Below, piece by piece: positions 25,642-32,839 of a stretch of 64,000 nt of DNA. This DNA is from Cytobacillus oceanisediminis. Its GTDB lineage: Bacteria; Bacillota; Bacilli; Bacillales; Cytobacillaceae. Both the position numbers and the translations under genes were made by a program. The notes beneath the pieces are model-generated. The model was given only the letters and a program-made list of their open reading frames with translations, had not been told where the DNA came from and did not search any database. Positions within the stretch are counted from its first letter, which is position 1. Each line of letters starts with the position of its first letter. The stretch covers positions 3,837,501 to 3,901,500 of the forward strand of contig NZ_CP065511.1 in the NCBI RefSeq assembly GCF_022811925.1. Direction: 5' to 3'.

Positions 25642-26394
25642 TTAGAAAGTGAATACAAGAGCAATCCCAGCTCCAATGGCAAATGCCGTTAAAAAGGCTT
25701 CAGCCCCTTTTGACAGTCCAGAAACAAGGTGCCCGGCCATTAAATCCCTGACTGCATTTGTAATCAGCAGCCCCGGAACGAGTGGCATGACTGAACCGAT
25801 GATGATCTTATCAAGCTCTGTTCCCACTCCTGAGTACACAAAGAAATAGGCGATAAGGCCAATTAATAATGAAGCAATAAATTCAGAGAAAAATTTTATC
25901 TGGACCACTCTATGTACGTATATAAATGAAACAAACCCCAGACCGCCTGCAATCATGGCTGGAATAAAATCTGTCCAGCTTCCAAGGAACATAATTAAAA
26001 AGCAGCCGCTTGCAATCGAGGCTGCAAGAATCTGCTGATAAACAGGGAAAGTATAGTCGGCACTTTCAATTTCCTTCAGCCTTGCCAAGGCTTCCTTTCC
26101 ATCCAGTTCACCGCTGCTGATCCTGCGTGAAACTCCGTTCACTAATGTCACTTTATACAAATCCGTTGACCGTTCTGAAATCCGAATCAGCTTTGCCGGT
26201 TCAGTTCCATCCGTTGAAAATATGATTCCGGTTGGCGTCACATAGCTATGCGAGTGCGGTATACCCAGGGAGGCTGCAATCCTGGTCATGGTGTCCTCTA
26301 CCCGATACGTTTCTGCACCGCCCTGAAGCATGATTTTCCCTGCAAGCAAGCATATCTCAATTACTTCTATTGTTGGAGGGAGTTCTTTCCCCAT
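25642..26394 (-). CDS. Threonine/serine exporter family, large subunit (YjjP-like, DUF1212)
   Basis: 250 residues. The N-terminal cytosolic segment has the family motif GAETYRVEDTM (about residues 22-32), followed by a helical linker and four to five membrane helices including IIGSVMPLVPGLLITNAVRD. It pairs with the downstream small subunit; both genes are 18 bp apart and co-transcribed. Family knowledge suggests an amino-acid or carboxylate exporter; the substrate here is not known. Confidence 0.87.
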   Translation of the reverse strand: MGKELPPTIEVIEICLLAGKIMLQGGAETYRVEDTMTRIAASLGIPHSHSYVTPTGIIFSTDGTEPAKLIRISERSTDLYKVTLVNGVSRRISSGELDGKEALARLKEIESADYTFPVYQQILAASIASGCFLIMFLGSWTDFIPAMIAGGLGFVSFIYVHRVVQIKFFSEFIASLLIGLIAYFFVYSGVGTELDKIIIGSVMPLVPGLLITNAVRDLMAGHLVSGLSKGAEAFLTAFAIGAGIALVFTF

Positions 26395-26554
26395 TCTTTC
26401 ACCTGCTTTATAAATCTAAAATTTAAAACCCTCTTATATAGGGTTACATCTTAACGGAAATGATAAACGAAAGAAAGACCTTTTGTCTAAAATTTATATA
26501 AAAATGTTTTGTAAACCTCGTCTGCATATTTTATAAGGCAGAATAGAAATTGAA

Positions 26555-26590
26555 TAAAAAAAGCGATTATCCCTTACAGAATAATCACTT
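26555..26590 (-). terminator. Terminator of tnrA
   Basis: Imperfect AAGTGATTAT / GATAATCGCTT hairpin followed by seven T residues on the minus strand, next to the stop at 26596. Confidence 0.75.
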
Positions 26591-26595
26591 TCCCA

Positions 26596-26919
26596 TTATT
26601 TCTTCCGTATTCCAAACTGAGCATTAAGCTGACCCTGAATCATTTTTGAACGTGATGCCTGATCGTCTTTTTTCTTTTTCCTCTTTAATTCCGAGCGGAT
26701 TTCCTCCGTTCGGACTCCCTCCTCCCTTTTGTTGGCTATGTCGATGAGCGTCTCTACATCGAGAAAAGAATATTTCCTGCTTCCGCGTTCTGATCTTTCA
26801 GGGAAAATCAATTTCCTCTCTTCGTAGTATCGAATCTGGCGTTCACTAAGTCCTGTCAATTCGCTGACCGTCCCAATCGAAATGACTTTTCTGGTTTTGT
26901 AGGATGTTTCTCTTTCCAA
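26596..26919 (-). CDS. tnrA: Nitrogen regulator TnrA (MerR family)
   Basis: 107 residues. The MerR-type winged helix (about 12-80: [34 protein letters not shown]) is nearly identical in pattern to TnrA/GlnR. The short C-terminal tail [15 protein letters not shown] matches the TnrA segment that binds feedback-inhibited glutamine synthetase, which separates it from the longer GlnR. TnrA activates nitrogen-scavenging genes when glutamine is scarce. TTG 26919 is preceded by GAGGTGA. A perfect TnrA box lies upstream, positioned for self-activation. Confidence 0.93.
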   Translation of the reverse strand: MERETSYKTRKVISIGTVSELTGLSERQIRYYEERKLIFPERSERGSRKYSFLDVETLIDIANKREEGVRTEEIRSELKRKKKKDDQASRSKMIQGQLNAQFGIRKK

Positions 26920-26950
26920 TCATGTCACCTCAATCTAACCATTTTCTTTC

Positions 26951-27001
26951 ATTATACTAATCTTTCAATCATTTTCATCAATCCTGTCAGAAAATCTTAC
27001 A
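26951..27001 (-). promoter_or_regulatory. tnrA promoter with perfect TnrA box
   Basis: TGTCAGAAAATCTTACA (26985-27001) fits the TnrA consensus TGTNANAWWWTNTNACA at every fixed position. A TATAAT -10 (minus strand, 26951-26956) places the predicted start near 26944, so the box centre is at about -49, the activating position. Confidence 0.8.
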
Positions 27002-27016
27002 AAGCAACAAAAACAA

Positions 27017-27068
27017 TGTAAGAAAACTTAACATAATAACTGAATTAGAGCTAAATTTCTTTTAGAAT
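27017..27068 (+). promoter_or_regulatory. Divergent promoter with second TnrA box
   Basis: TGTAAGAAAACTTAACA (27017-27033) matches the TnrA consensus with one mismatch. TAGAAT (27063-27068) is a fitting -10, putting the box centre at about -50 relative to the small-gene operon. Confidence 0.72.
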
Positions 27069-27097
27069 AAACAAAAAAAGAAAAGAGGAGATAGAAA

Positions 27098-27262
27098 ATG
27101 CAATATTTACGGAAAGCCATTGAAAAAAAACGGCAATATCTAATCGATCTGCTGGTCAAATCAGGAAGCGAATATCAGCATTCTGAACCGGCTCTGCAAA
27201 AGCTGACCTTAACAGAACTTGAGGTTATATTTAAAAAACACAGCAATCAAAGCCGTTATTAA
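27098..27262 (+). CDS. 54-residue FbpA-like small protein
   Basis: ATG 27098 follows AGAGGAGAT. The peptide has the pattern of the FbpA family (small basic proteins): YLRKAIEKKRQYLIDLLVKSG, then LQKLTLTELE near residues 34-42. In B. subtilis FbpA helps a Fur-controlled RNA reduce translation of iron-rich enzymes. Here the promoter carries a TnrA box rather than an obvious Fur box. Its position opposite tnrA parallels the ykzB-ykoL pair of B. subtilis. It is followed 13 bp later by a second small gene. Family assignment is by eye and moderate. Confidence 0.7.
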   Translation: MQYLRKAIEKKRQYLIDLLVKSGSEYQHSEPALQKLTLTELEVIFKKHSNQSRY

Positions 27263-27275
27263 CCAGGGGGCCCTT

Positions 27276-27413
27276 ATGGAAACAAAAAATACAATAGATC
27301 TGGCAAGAAGGATTATTGAACTCGATTTACTGCGTGATCAGCTTTGGGAAAGTTTAACGGCAGCAGCCGGTGATCTTGCTTATGAAATTTTAAGAAATGA
27401 ACAGAATAGTTAA
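27276..27413 (+). CDS. 45-residue small acidic protein, partner of the FbpA-like gene
   Basis: ATG 27276 sits after a CAGGGGG ribosome binding site. The 45 residues form two predicted helices (IDLARRIIELDLLRDQLWE and AAGDLAYEILRNE). I cannot name the family. It lies 13 bp behind the FbpA-like gene and directly before a terminator, so the two make a bicistronic unit under the TnrA-box promoter. By position it is the counterpart of ykoL; sequence homology to it was not checked. Confidence 0.65.
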   Translation: METKNTIDLARRIIELDLLRDQLWESLTAAAGDLAYEILRNEQNS

Positions 27414-27418
27414 TAATG

Positions 27419-27444
27419 GAACGCTTGGAAGAGCGTTCTTTTTT
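27419..27444 (+). terminator. Terminator of the small TnrA-box operon
   Basis: GAACGC / GCGTTC stem with an 8-base loop followed by TTTTTT. Confidence 0.8.
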
Positions 27445-27518
27445 ATACCAATGTTAAAGTTTTGTAAATTAATAATTCCCCCTTTTCTTATCACGTTTAT
27501 TTTGGTATCATCCAATTA

Positions 27519-27542
27519 TCGAATTCCGATATCGGTTTTCGA
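27519..27542. promoter_or_regulatory. Candidate PadR operator
   Basis: 24-bp dyad TCGA-N3-CCGATATCGG-N3-TCGA, 22 bp upstream of the padR-like start, consistent with autoregulation by the PadR protein. Confidence 0.5.
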
Positions 27543-27564
27543 AATTAATAAGGGAGGCATTTGC

Positions 27565-27873
27565 TTGGAAGATAAAATATTGCGCAAGCTGTTCCTGGGG
27601 TTTATTCAAATCCATATTCTTCACCATGCAAAGAAGCACCCTGTTTTCGGCGCTTGGATGGTGGAAGAGCTGAAAGAGCATGGATATAGCATCAGTTCCG
27701 GAACATTGTATCCTATCCTGCATTCGATGGAGTCAGACGGGCTGCTTCATCAGGAGAAGAAAAATGTGGATGGCCGAATCCGTAAATATTATACCGCAAC
27801 AGAAAAAGGAATTACGGTTCTGGAGGAAGCCAGAAAAAAAGCTTATGAGCTTTTTAAAGAGATTAAAGATTAA
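27565..27873 (+). CDS. PadR family transcriptional regulator
   Basis: 102 residues from TTG 27565, behind GGGAGG. Winged-helix domain of PadR type: LGFIQIHILHHAKKHPVFG, ISSGTLYPILHSMESDGLL, and the wing GRIRKYYTATEKG. It ends 18 bp before chrA and probably controls it. A long dyad upstream is its likely operator. The inducer is unknown; chromate or oxyanion stress is a guess from the neighbour. Confidence 0.88.
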   Translation: MEDKILRKLFLGFIQIHILHHAKKHPVFGAWMVEELKEHGYSISSGTLYPILHSMESDGLLHQEKKNVDGRIRKYYTATEKGITVLEEARKKAYELFKEIKD

Positions 27874-27891
27874 AGACTAAAGGAGATGCAT

Positions 27892-29082
27892 ATGAACAAA
27901 AACAGAACTGGCTTAAAATCTTTACTGGAAATATTAATGGTTTCAACAAGGCTTGGACTTACATCATTCGGGGGACCTGTAGCTCATCTAGGCTATTTTC
28001 ACGATGAGTATGTCCGCAGAAGAAAATGGATGGATGAGAAAAGCTACGCAGACTTAGTTGCACTTTGTCAGTTCCTGCCCGGACCGGCGAGCAGCCAGGT
28101 TGGCATTGGCATTGGTGTCATGAGGGCTGGAGTAGCCGGCGGCATTATGGCTTTCCTTGGTTTTACATTACCATCTGTTATTGCCCTGATTATTTTTGCC
28201 ATTCTTCTTCAAGGCATTAATCCGGCGGAAGCCGGCTGGATCCATGGACTCAAAATTGTCGCAGTAGCTGTAGTGGCTCACGCGGTCTTGGGAATGGCAC
28301 AAAAGCTTGTACCTGACCTGCCGCGAAAAACGCTGGCACTGCTCGCGATTATCGCCACACTATTATGGCAGACTGCCATTACTCAGGTTGCGGTCATCCT
28401 TATCTCTGGTTTTATTGGATTTTTAATCTATAAGAAGCATGCAGATAACGATGAAGCACGGATGGAGTTTCCCATTTCAAAAGGTTTTGCCATTGGCTGT
28501 TTAGTGTTGTTTTTCGCCCTTTTAATAGTGCTTCCAATTTTAAGGGAGCTAACCGCATTGGATTGGGTTGCTCTTTTTGACAGCTTTTATCGCTCAGGAT
28601 CTCTGGTTTTCGGGGGCGGCCATGTTGTCCTTCCCTTGCTGGAACGTGAATTTGTCCCAACAGGCTGGCTAAGTGAAGAAGCTTTTCTGGCTGGCTACGG
28701 TGCAGCTCAGGCAGTGCCAGGGCCGTTATTTACTTTTGCTGCCTATCTTGGAGCAGTGATGAATGGCTGGCAAGGCGGTTTGCTTGCAACGGCCGCGATC
28801 TTCCTGCCTGCGTTTCTGCTGATATTAGGCACCCTCCCATTTTGGGACACACTTCGCCGCAACCCTAACATAAAGGGTGCATTAATGGGTGTAAATGCTG
28901 CAGTTGTCGGCATTTTAATCGCTGCCTTTTATCATCCAATTTGGACCAGCAGCATCCTGGAGCCGGCTGATTTTGCCTTTGCAGCAGTACTATTCAGCAT
29001 GCTTGTTTATTGGAAGCTGCCGCCCTGGATTATTGTTGTGACAGGTGCCATCGGCGGAACGATATTAGGATCAATTTTTTAA
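27892..29082 (+). CDS. chrA: Chromate transporter ChrA (two-domain, long-chain type)
   Basis: 396 residues with two homologous membrane halves. Each half carries the CHR signature: FGGPVAHLGYFHDEYV and LPGPASSQVGIGIG in the first, FGGGHVVLPLLEREFV and AVPGPLFTFAAYLG in the second. These proteins extrude chromate from the cytoplasm. ATG 27892 is chosen because ATG 27886 abuts the AAAGGAG ribosome binding site. It is co-transcribed with the PadR regulator and ends in a bidirectional terminator shared with the convergent kinase gene. Confidence 0.9.
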   Translation: MNKNRTGLKSLLEILMVSTRLGLTSFGGPVAHLGYFHDEYVRRRKWMDEKSYADLVALCQFLPGPASSQVGIGIGVMRAGVAGGIMAFLGFTLPSVIALIIFAILLQGINPAEAGWIHGLKIVAVAVVAHAVLGMAQKLVPDLPRKTLALLAIIATLLWQTAITQVAVILISGFIGFLIYKKHADNDEARMEFPISKGFAIGCLVLFFALLIVLPILRELTALDWVALFDSFYRSGSLVFGGGHVVLPLLEREFVPTGWLSEEAFLAGYGAAQAVPGPLFTFAAYLGAVMNGWQGGLLATAAIFLPAFLLILGTLPFWDTLRRNPNIKGALMGVNAAVVGILIAAFYHPIWTSSILEPADFAFAAVLFSMLVYWKLPPWIIVVTGAIGGTILGSIF

Positions 29083-29097
29083 AAACGCATTTATAAG

Positions 29098-29126
29098 AAA
29101 AGCTGCCTGGATTAGGCAGCTTTATT
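29098..29126. terminator. Bidirectional terminator between chrA and the triple-PAS kinase gene
   Basis: 10-bp stem AAAGCTGCCT / AGGCAGCTTT with T-rich flanks between two convergent genes. Confidence 0.8.
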
Positions 29127-30854
29127 CTATAGCGGAATTTCAAGTACAATTCTTGTCCCTTTAGTTTCTGCTGAATAAACTTTTATGGAACCGCCCGCAG
29201 CTTTTGCTCGTTCTTCCATGCTAAAAAGACCGACTCCTCTGGAGACTTCATTAACATTGAACCCTATGCCTTTATCTTCAATGACTATACGGATTTCTTC
29301 TTCCATCTGCCTGATTGTGACTGCTGCTTCATCTGTTTCAGCATATTTCCTTATGTTTGTCAGAGCTTCCTGAATGATCCTGTAAATGGTGATTTCTTTA
29401 TTTGAACTAAGACGGGAAGCCAAGTAGCAATCAAAATGGACGTTGATATTGTGATGTTCTGAGAACCGGACCAGGTAGGATCGAATCGCTGGAATCAGAC
29501 CAAGATCATCAAGCACAGAAGGACGCAGCTCCCATGAAAGGTCTCTCAGTTCCTCAATGATTTCAGCAGCCTCATCCTGCATTTGATCAAGCAGCGGGTG
29601 GCTAATTTCAGCCTGAAGCCTATTAATGGTAATCAGATGGCTGTACAAATTCTGCCCTATTCCGTCATGAAGCTCCCGCGAAAGTCTTTTCCGTTCATCT
29701 TCTTGAACATCAATGATCCTGGTCATCATTTTTTGCAGCTCTTCTTCTGCATTTTTTCTTTGCGTGACTTCATGGCGAATAGCAAGATGCTGATAGGGTT
29801 TCCCTTTTTCATTAAGGAAAGGGACGATTGTGGTATCCACCCAATAATGTGTGCCATCCTTAGCTCTGTTCTTGATCTCTCCTTTCCATACCTTCCCGGA
29901 AGAAATCGTCTTCCATAAATCTCTAAAAAATTCTTTGGTGTGGAAACCTGAGTTGATAATTCTATGATCCTGTCCAAGCAATTCTTCCCGTGAATATTTT
30001 GAGATGCTGCAGAATTGATCATTCACATACGTAATGGTGCCTTTCTGATCTGTAATTGCCACAATGGATGAAGCATCCAGGGCAAACTTTAAATCAATCA
30101 GCTCGTTTACGGAATTTTTCAGTTCCTCCACAACACGCTTATATTCAGTAATTTCCTTCCGGATGGCCAGGTATTTATATGGCTTTCCTTTGTCATCAAT
30201 GAAGGGAACGATCGTGGTATCCACCCAATAATAAGTTCCGTCTTTAGCTTTGTTTTTAATTTCACCGCGCCAGACTTCCCCGCTCGAAATGGTTTCCCAA
30301 AGGTTCTCCATAAAATCTTTGGAATGGTATGATGAGTTGATAATTCTATGGTCTTTACCAACCAGCTCATCCGCAGAATATTTCGACACCTCACAGAACT
30401 TTTCATTCACATACGTAATTTTTCCTTTTTTGTCTGTAAAGGCCACAATTGTTGATTCATCCAGGGCAAATTGCAGGTCAACCAATTCCTTTAATGGATA
30501 TGATTGCTGCTTTTTTAATCGGGAACGGTCTTTGACTGAATGAAAGACGATTAAATAATAGGTTTCTTCTCCCTGCTTGAAAGAATTGATTCTATAAAAG
30601 ATTGAAAATACCTGACCATTACGATGCTGGCCATATTGGTGAACCACTTTGCCCTCTTCAGTTTCATGCAGAGTGATCTCAGGAAGCAGTTCCTTTAGGC
30701 TCTTCCCCTGCAGCTCATTTACCCTATATCCAAATTGCTCTTGTGCCTGCTCGTTCGCATAGGAGATGATCCCAAATTTATTAACAAGAATCGTTGCATC
30801 ACTGGAATCAGGAGCAATCTCTCTCTTTTTCGGCAACTGATTATTCCTGTCCAT
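29127..30854 (-). CDS. Triple-PAS sensor histidine kinase (HisKA_3 / NarL-partner type)
   Basis: 575 residues, no membrane segment. PAS1 (about 15-110), PAS2 (about 127-240) and PAS3 (about 255-368) are followed by a HisKA_3 domain with phosphoacceptor His396 in SRELHDGIGQ and a HATPase domain (IQEALTNIRKYA, IEDKGIGFN). PAS2 and PAS3 are very alike and offset by exactly 128 residues, so one is a recent duplicate. It occupies the NreB slot next to NreA and NreC but lacks the cysteine set that holds the oxygen-sensing 4Fe-4S cluster in staphylococcal NreB. The signal is therefore uncertain. Confidence 0.88.
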   Translation of the reverse strand: MDRNNQLPKKREIAPDSSDATILVNKFGIISYANEQAQEQFGYRVNELQGKSLKELLPEITLHETEEGKVVHQYGQHRNGQVFSIFYRINSFKQGEETYYLIVFHSVKDRSRLKKQQSYPLKELVDLQFALDESTIVAFTDKKGKITYVNEKFCEVSKYSADELVGKDHRIINSSYHSKDFMENLWETISSGEVWRGEIKNKAKDGTYYWVDTTIVPFIDDKGKPYKYLAIRKEITEYKRVVEELKNSVNELIDLKFALDASSIVAITDQKGTITYVNDQFCSISKYSREELLGQDHRIINSGFHTKEFFRDLWKTISSGKVWKGEIKNRAKDGTHYWVDTTIVPFLNEKGKPYQHLAIRHEVTQRKNAEEELQKMMTRIIDVQEDERKRLSRELHDGIGQNLYSHLITINRLQAEISHPLLDQMQDEAAEIIEELRDLSWELRPSVLDDLGLIPAIRSYLVRFSEHHNINVHFDCYLASRLSSNKEITIYRIIQEALTNIRKYAETDEAAVTIRQMEEEIRIVIEDKGIGFNVNEVSRGVGLFSMEERAKAAGGSIKVYSAETKGTRIVLEIPL

Positions 30855-30877
30855 TTACGTTCCTCCAGTTGCATTTT

Positions 30878-31330
30878 TTAACCATTCAGCTTTAGTTCAA
30901 GTGTCCTCGCTGCATTCCTTGCAGTGCTTTGCTTGTTTTCATTTATAGGCTGACCGGACCGGCTCCCGATCAGGAGGACCCCTTTAGGGATCCCTTTAAA
31001 ATGAATGGGAACAGCATATGCATACTTCAGGGCTTCAGCAAGCATAATCGGGTATTCCAATGCTTTTCCGGAAATATTTTCTGGGAAGTTTTCTACGTAC
31101 ATCGGCCTTCCGGTTGAAATCACCTTTCCTGCAATGCCTTTGCCGTACCTTACTGATATTCTCTTATATTTTTCGTTGCTATTTCCAGCGGCATAATGCC
31201 ATCTTACATCCGGGCCATCTGTATTTTGCAGTGCCAATCCCACAAAATCACAGTCCAGCTCTGTCAGCACCTTTTCACAAGCCTGATCAATAAGTGTGCT
31301 TTCTCCCTGGCTGCCCCCCTTATATTCCAT
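30878..31330 (-). CDS. nreA: GAF-domain nitrate sensor, NreA-like
   Basis: 150 residues forming one GAF domain (LDCDFVGLALQNTDG, VRYGKGIAGKVISTGRPMYVENFPE, YAVPIHFKGIPKGVLLIGSR). NreA of staphylococci binds nitrate and inhibits the NreB kinase until nitrate arrives. ATG 31330 overlaps the end of nreC by 11 bp, and the kinase gene follows 23 bp later, so the order is nreC-nreA-kinase. Location beside a nitrate reductase operon supports the assignment. Confidence 0.82.
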   Translation of the reverse strand: MEYKGGSQGESTLIDQACEKVLTELDCDFVGLALQNTDGPDVRWHYAAGNSNEKYKRISVRYGKGIAGKVISTGRPMYVENFPENISGKALEYPIMLAEALKYAYAVPIHFKGIPKGVLLIGSRSGQPINENKQSTARNAARTLELKLNG

Positions 31331-31973
31331 AACCGAGCAGCCCTTTCTTTAAGGCATAGGCAACAAGTTCCGGCCTGGTTTTCATCTGAAGTTTTTCCAT
31401 TAAATTACCTTTATGGGTTTCAACTGTCTTTACACTAATCACAAGCTGTTCAGCAATTTCCTTATTGGAAAACCCTTTGGCTATTAATGTAAGAACCTCT
31501 TTTTCCCTGTCAGACAACAGGTTAAATGTATCGGTGTTGCCCTGCTTTACACTACCGATATATTCTTCCATCAGCCTTTTAGTTGCAGAAGGATGCAAAT
31601 AGGCATTCCCGCTTGCAACAGACCGGATTGCTGCGAGCAGTTCATCATGAGGAGCACTTTTTAAAATACATCCGGACGCACCCGCTTGGATCGCCCTGAA
31701 TAAATACTCTTCATCATCATGCATGGTCAAAATCAGGATCGCTATTTCCGGCATTAATTTTTTCAATTCTGACGTTGCCGACATGCCATCTTTTCCATGG
31801 GGCATGCTCAAATCCATTACTACCACATCAGGCTTTAATTCAAGAGCCTGCTGAATCCCCTCGTTGCCTTCCGAAGCTTCACCAACCACCTGCATGTCTT
31901 CATGGTTATTTAAAAGCATTTTCAAACCCATTCGGACTACCGCGTGGTCGTCGCAAAGTAAAATAGTGATCAA
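31320..31973 (-). CDS. nreC: NarL/FixJ-family response regulator, NreC-like
   Basis: 217 residues from TTG 31973, which follows AAAGGGGGAGCAAGG; the frame extends further upstream only by chance. Receiver domain with acidic pair Asp8/Asp9, phosphoacceptor Asp54 in VVMDLSMP and the Lys of CILKSAP; C-terminal LuxR helix-turn-helix (LSDREKEVLTLIAKGFSNKEIA). It would bind the nitrate reductase promoter when phosphorylated by one or both HisKA_3 kinases nearby. The paired palindromes at 39519-39552 are candidate targets. Confidence 0.88.
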   Translation of the reverse strand: MITILLCDDHAVVRMGLKMLLNNHEDMQVVGEASEGNEGIQQALELKPDVVVMDLSMPHGKDGMSATSELKKLMPEIAILILTMHDDEEYLFRAIQAGASGCILKSAPHDELLAAIRSVASGNAYLHPSATKRLMEEYIGSVKQGNTDTFNLLSDREKEVLTLIAKGFSNKEIAEQLVISVKTVETHKGNLMEKLQMKTRPELVAYALKKGLLGYGI

Positions 31974-32000
31974 CCTTGCTCCCCCTTTACCATTTGTCTG

Positions 32001-32066
32001 TACGAGAAAAGCGCAATCTCCTTGCCCACCCGAGGGGGCAGGCTGCTTGCGCCGACAGTCCTCGTA
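32001..32066. repeat. Dispersed hairpin-type intergenic repeat, copy 1 (degenerate)
   Basis: Begins with the same AGAAAAGCGCAA as the copy at 58740 and shares the CCTTG, CGAGGGGG and GC-rich centre. Outer arms TACGAG / CTCGTA pair. It lies in the 181-bp gap between the sensorless kinase gene and nreC. Confidence 0.6.
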
Positions 32067-32154
32067 GTACAAAGAAACAATTTCCAGTGTAAAAAATTAT
32101 CTTTAATAGGCAACAAGGGAGCCGCATTACGCAGGTCCCTTGTTAAGTATAATC

Positions 32155-32805
32155 TTAGTATAACGGAAGGCTGATATCTATTGTAGTCCCTTCACCGATT
32201 TTGGAGCTGATGACGCACTTGCCGCTGATTAAACACATTCTTTCAATCATGGCAGCAAGGCCAGTCGATTTTTGCATCCCAGCATTAACATCAAAGCCCT
32301 TCCCCTTGTCTTCAATGCTAATAGAAAGCTGTCCCGGTTTCCATTGCAGGTAGATGGCTGCACTCATTGTGTCAGCATACCTGGCTATGTTTGCCAAAGC
32401 TTCCTGGCAAACTCGGAACAAAGTTATGCTTTCCCTTTCACTGATTTGGACTTCCATCCCCTCATTTTGAAGATCCACTGTAATTCCATATGTGGAAGTG
32501 TATAATTTCAGATAACTTTTCAGCGCCGGCAGCAGGCCGAGGGTTCCCAGAGCAGGGGGATGCAATTCCACAGCCAGAAGCCTGATTTCCTGAATTGTTT
32601 TTTCCATCATTTGCGCCATATCTCCAACATAGCCTTTCATCTCGGGCTGATCGACAGCGGTTTGAATGAACTGCATGCCTGTATATAAGCTGTAAAGCGT
32701 CTGCCCGACCCCTTCGTGAAGCTCCATGGCGATGCGCTTGATCTCATCTTCCTGTGATTGAATAATATAGGAACTAATATTTTTCTTTGCTGGCTGGGTT
32801 TCCAT
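32155..32805 (-). CDS. Sensorless HisKA_3 histidine kinase, partner of the NarK-PAS protein
   Basis: 216 residues comprising only a kinase core: HisKA_3 with His30 in AMELHEGVGQ and a HATPase domain (CQEALANIARYA, IEDKGKGFD, GLAAMIERM). There is no sensor, PAS, GAF or membrane region. It starts 34 bp after the NarK-PAS gene, behind GGAGGG. The natural reading is that the PAS domain on the transporter supplies the input and this protein the kinase, with NreC as receiver. That coupling is inference; the domain content and order are visible. Confidence 0.88.
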   Translation of the reverse strand: METQPAKKNISSYIIQSQEDEIKRIAMELHEGVGQTLYSLYTGMQFIQTAVDQPEMKGYVGDMAQMMEKTIQEIRLLAVELHPPALGTLGLLPALKSYLKLYTSTYGITVDLQNEGMEVQISERESITLFRVCQEALANIARYADTMSAAIYLQWKPGQLSISIEDKGKGFDVNAGMQKSTGLAAMIERMCLISGKCVISSKIGEGTTIDISLPLY

Positions 32806-32839
32806 TTCATCCCTCCTCCTTAAGACTTTATTTTTGCTT

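Noticed and set aside
29127..30854. Calling this kinase NreB
   Set aside because: The cysteine set for the 4Fe-4S cluster is absent and three PAS domains are present instead of one.
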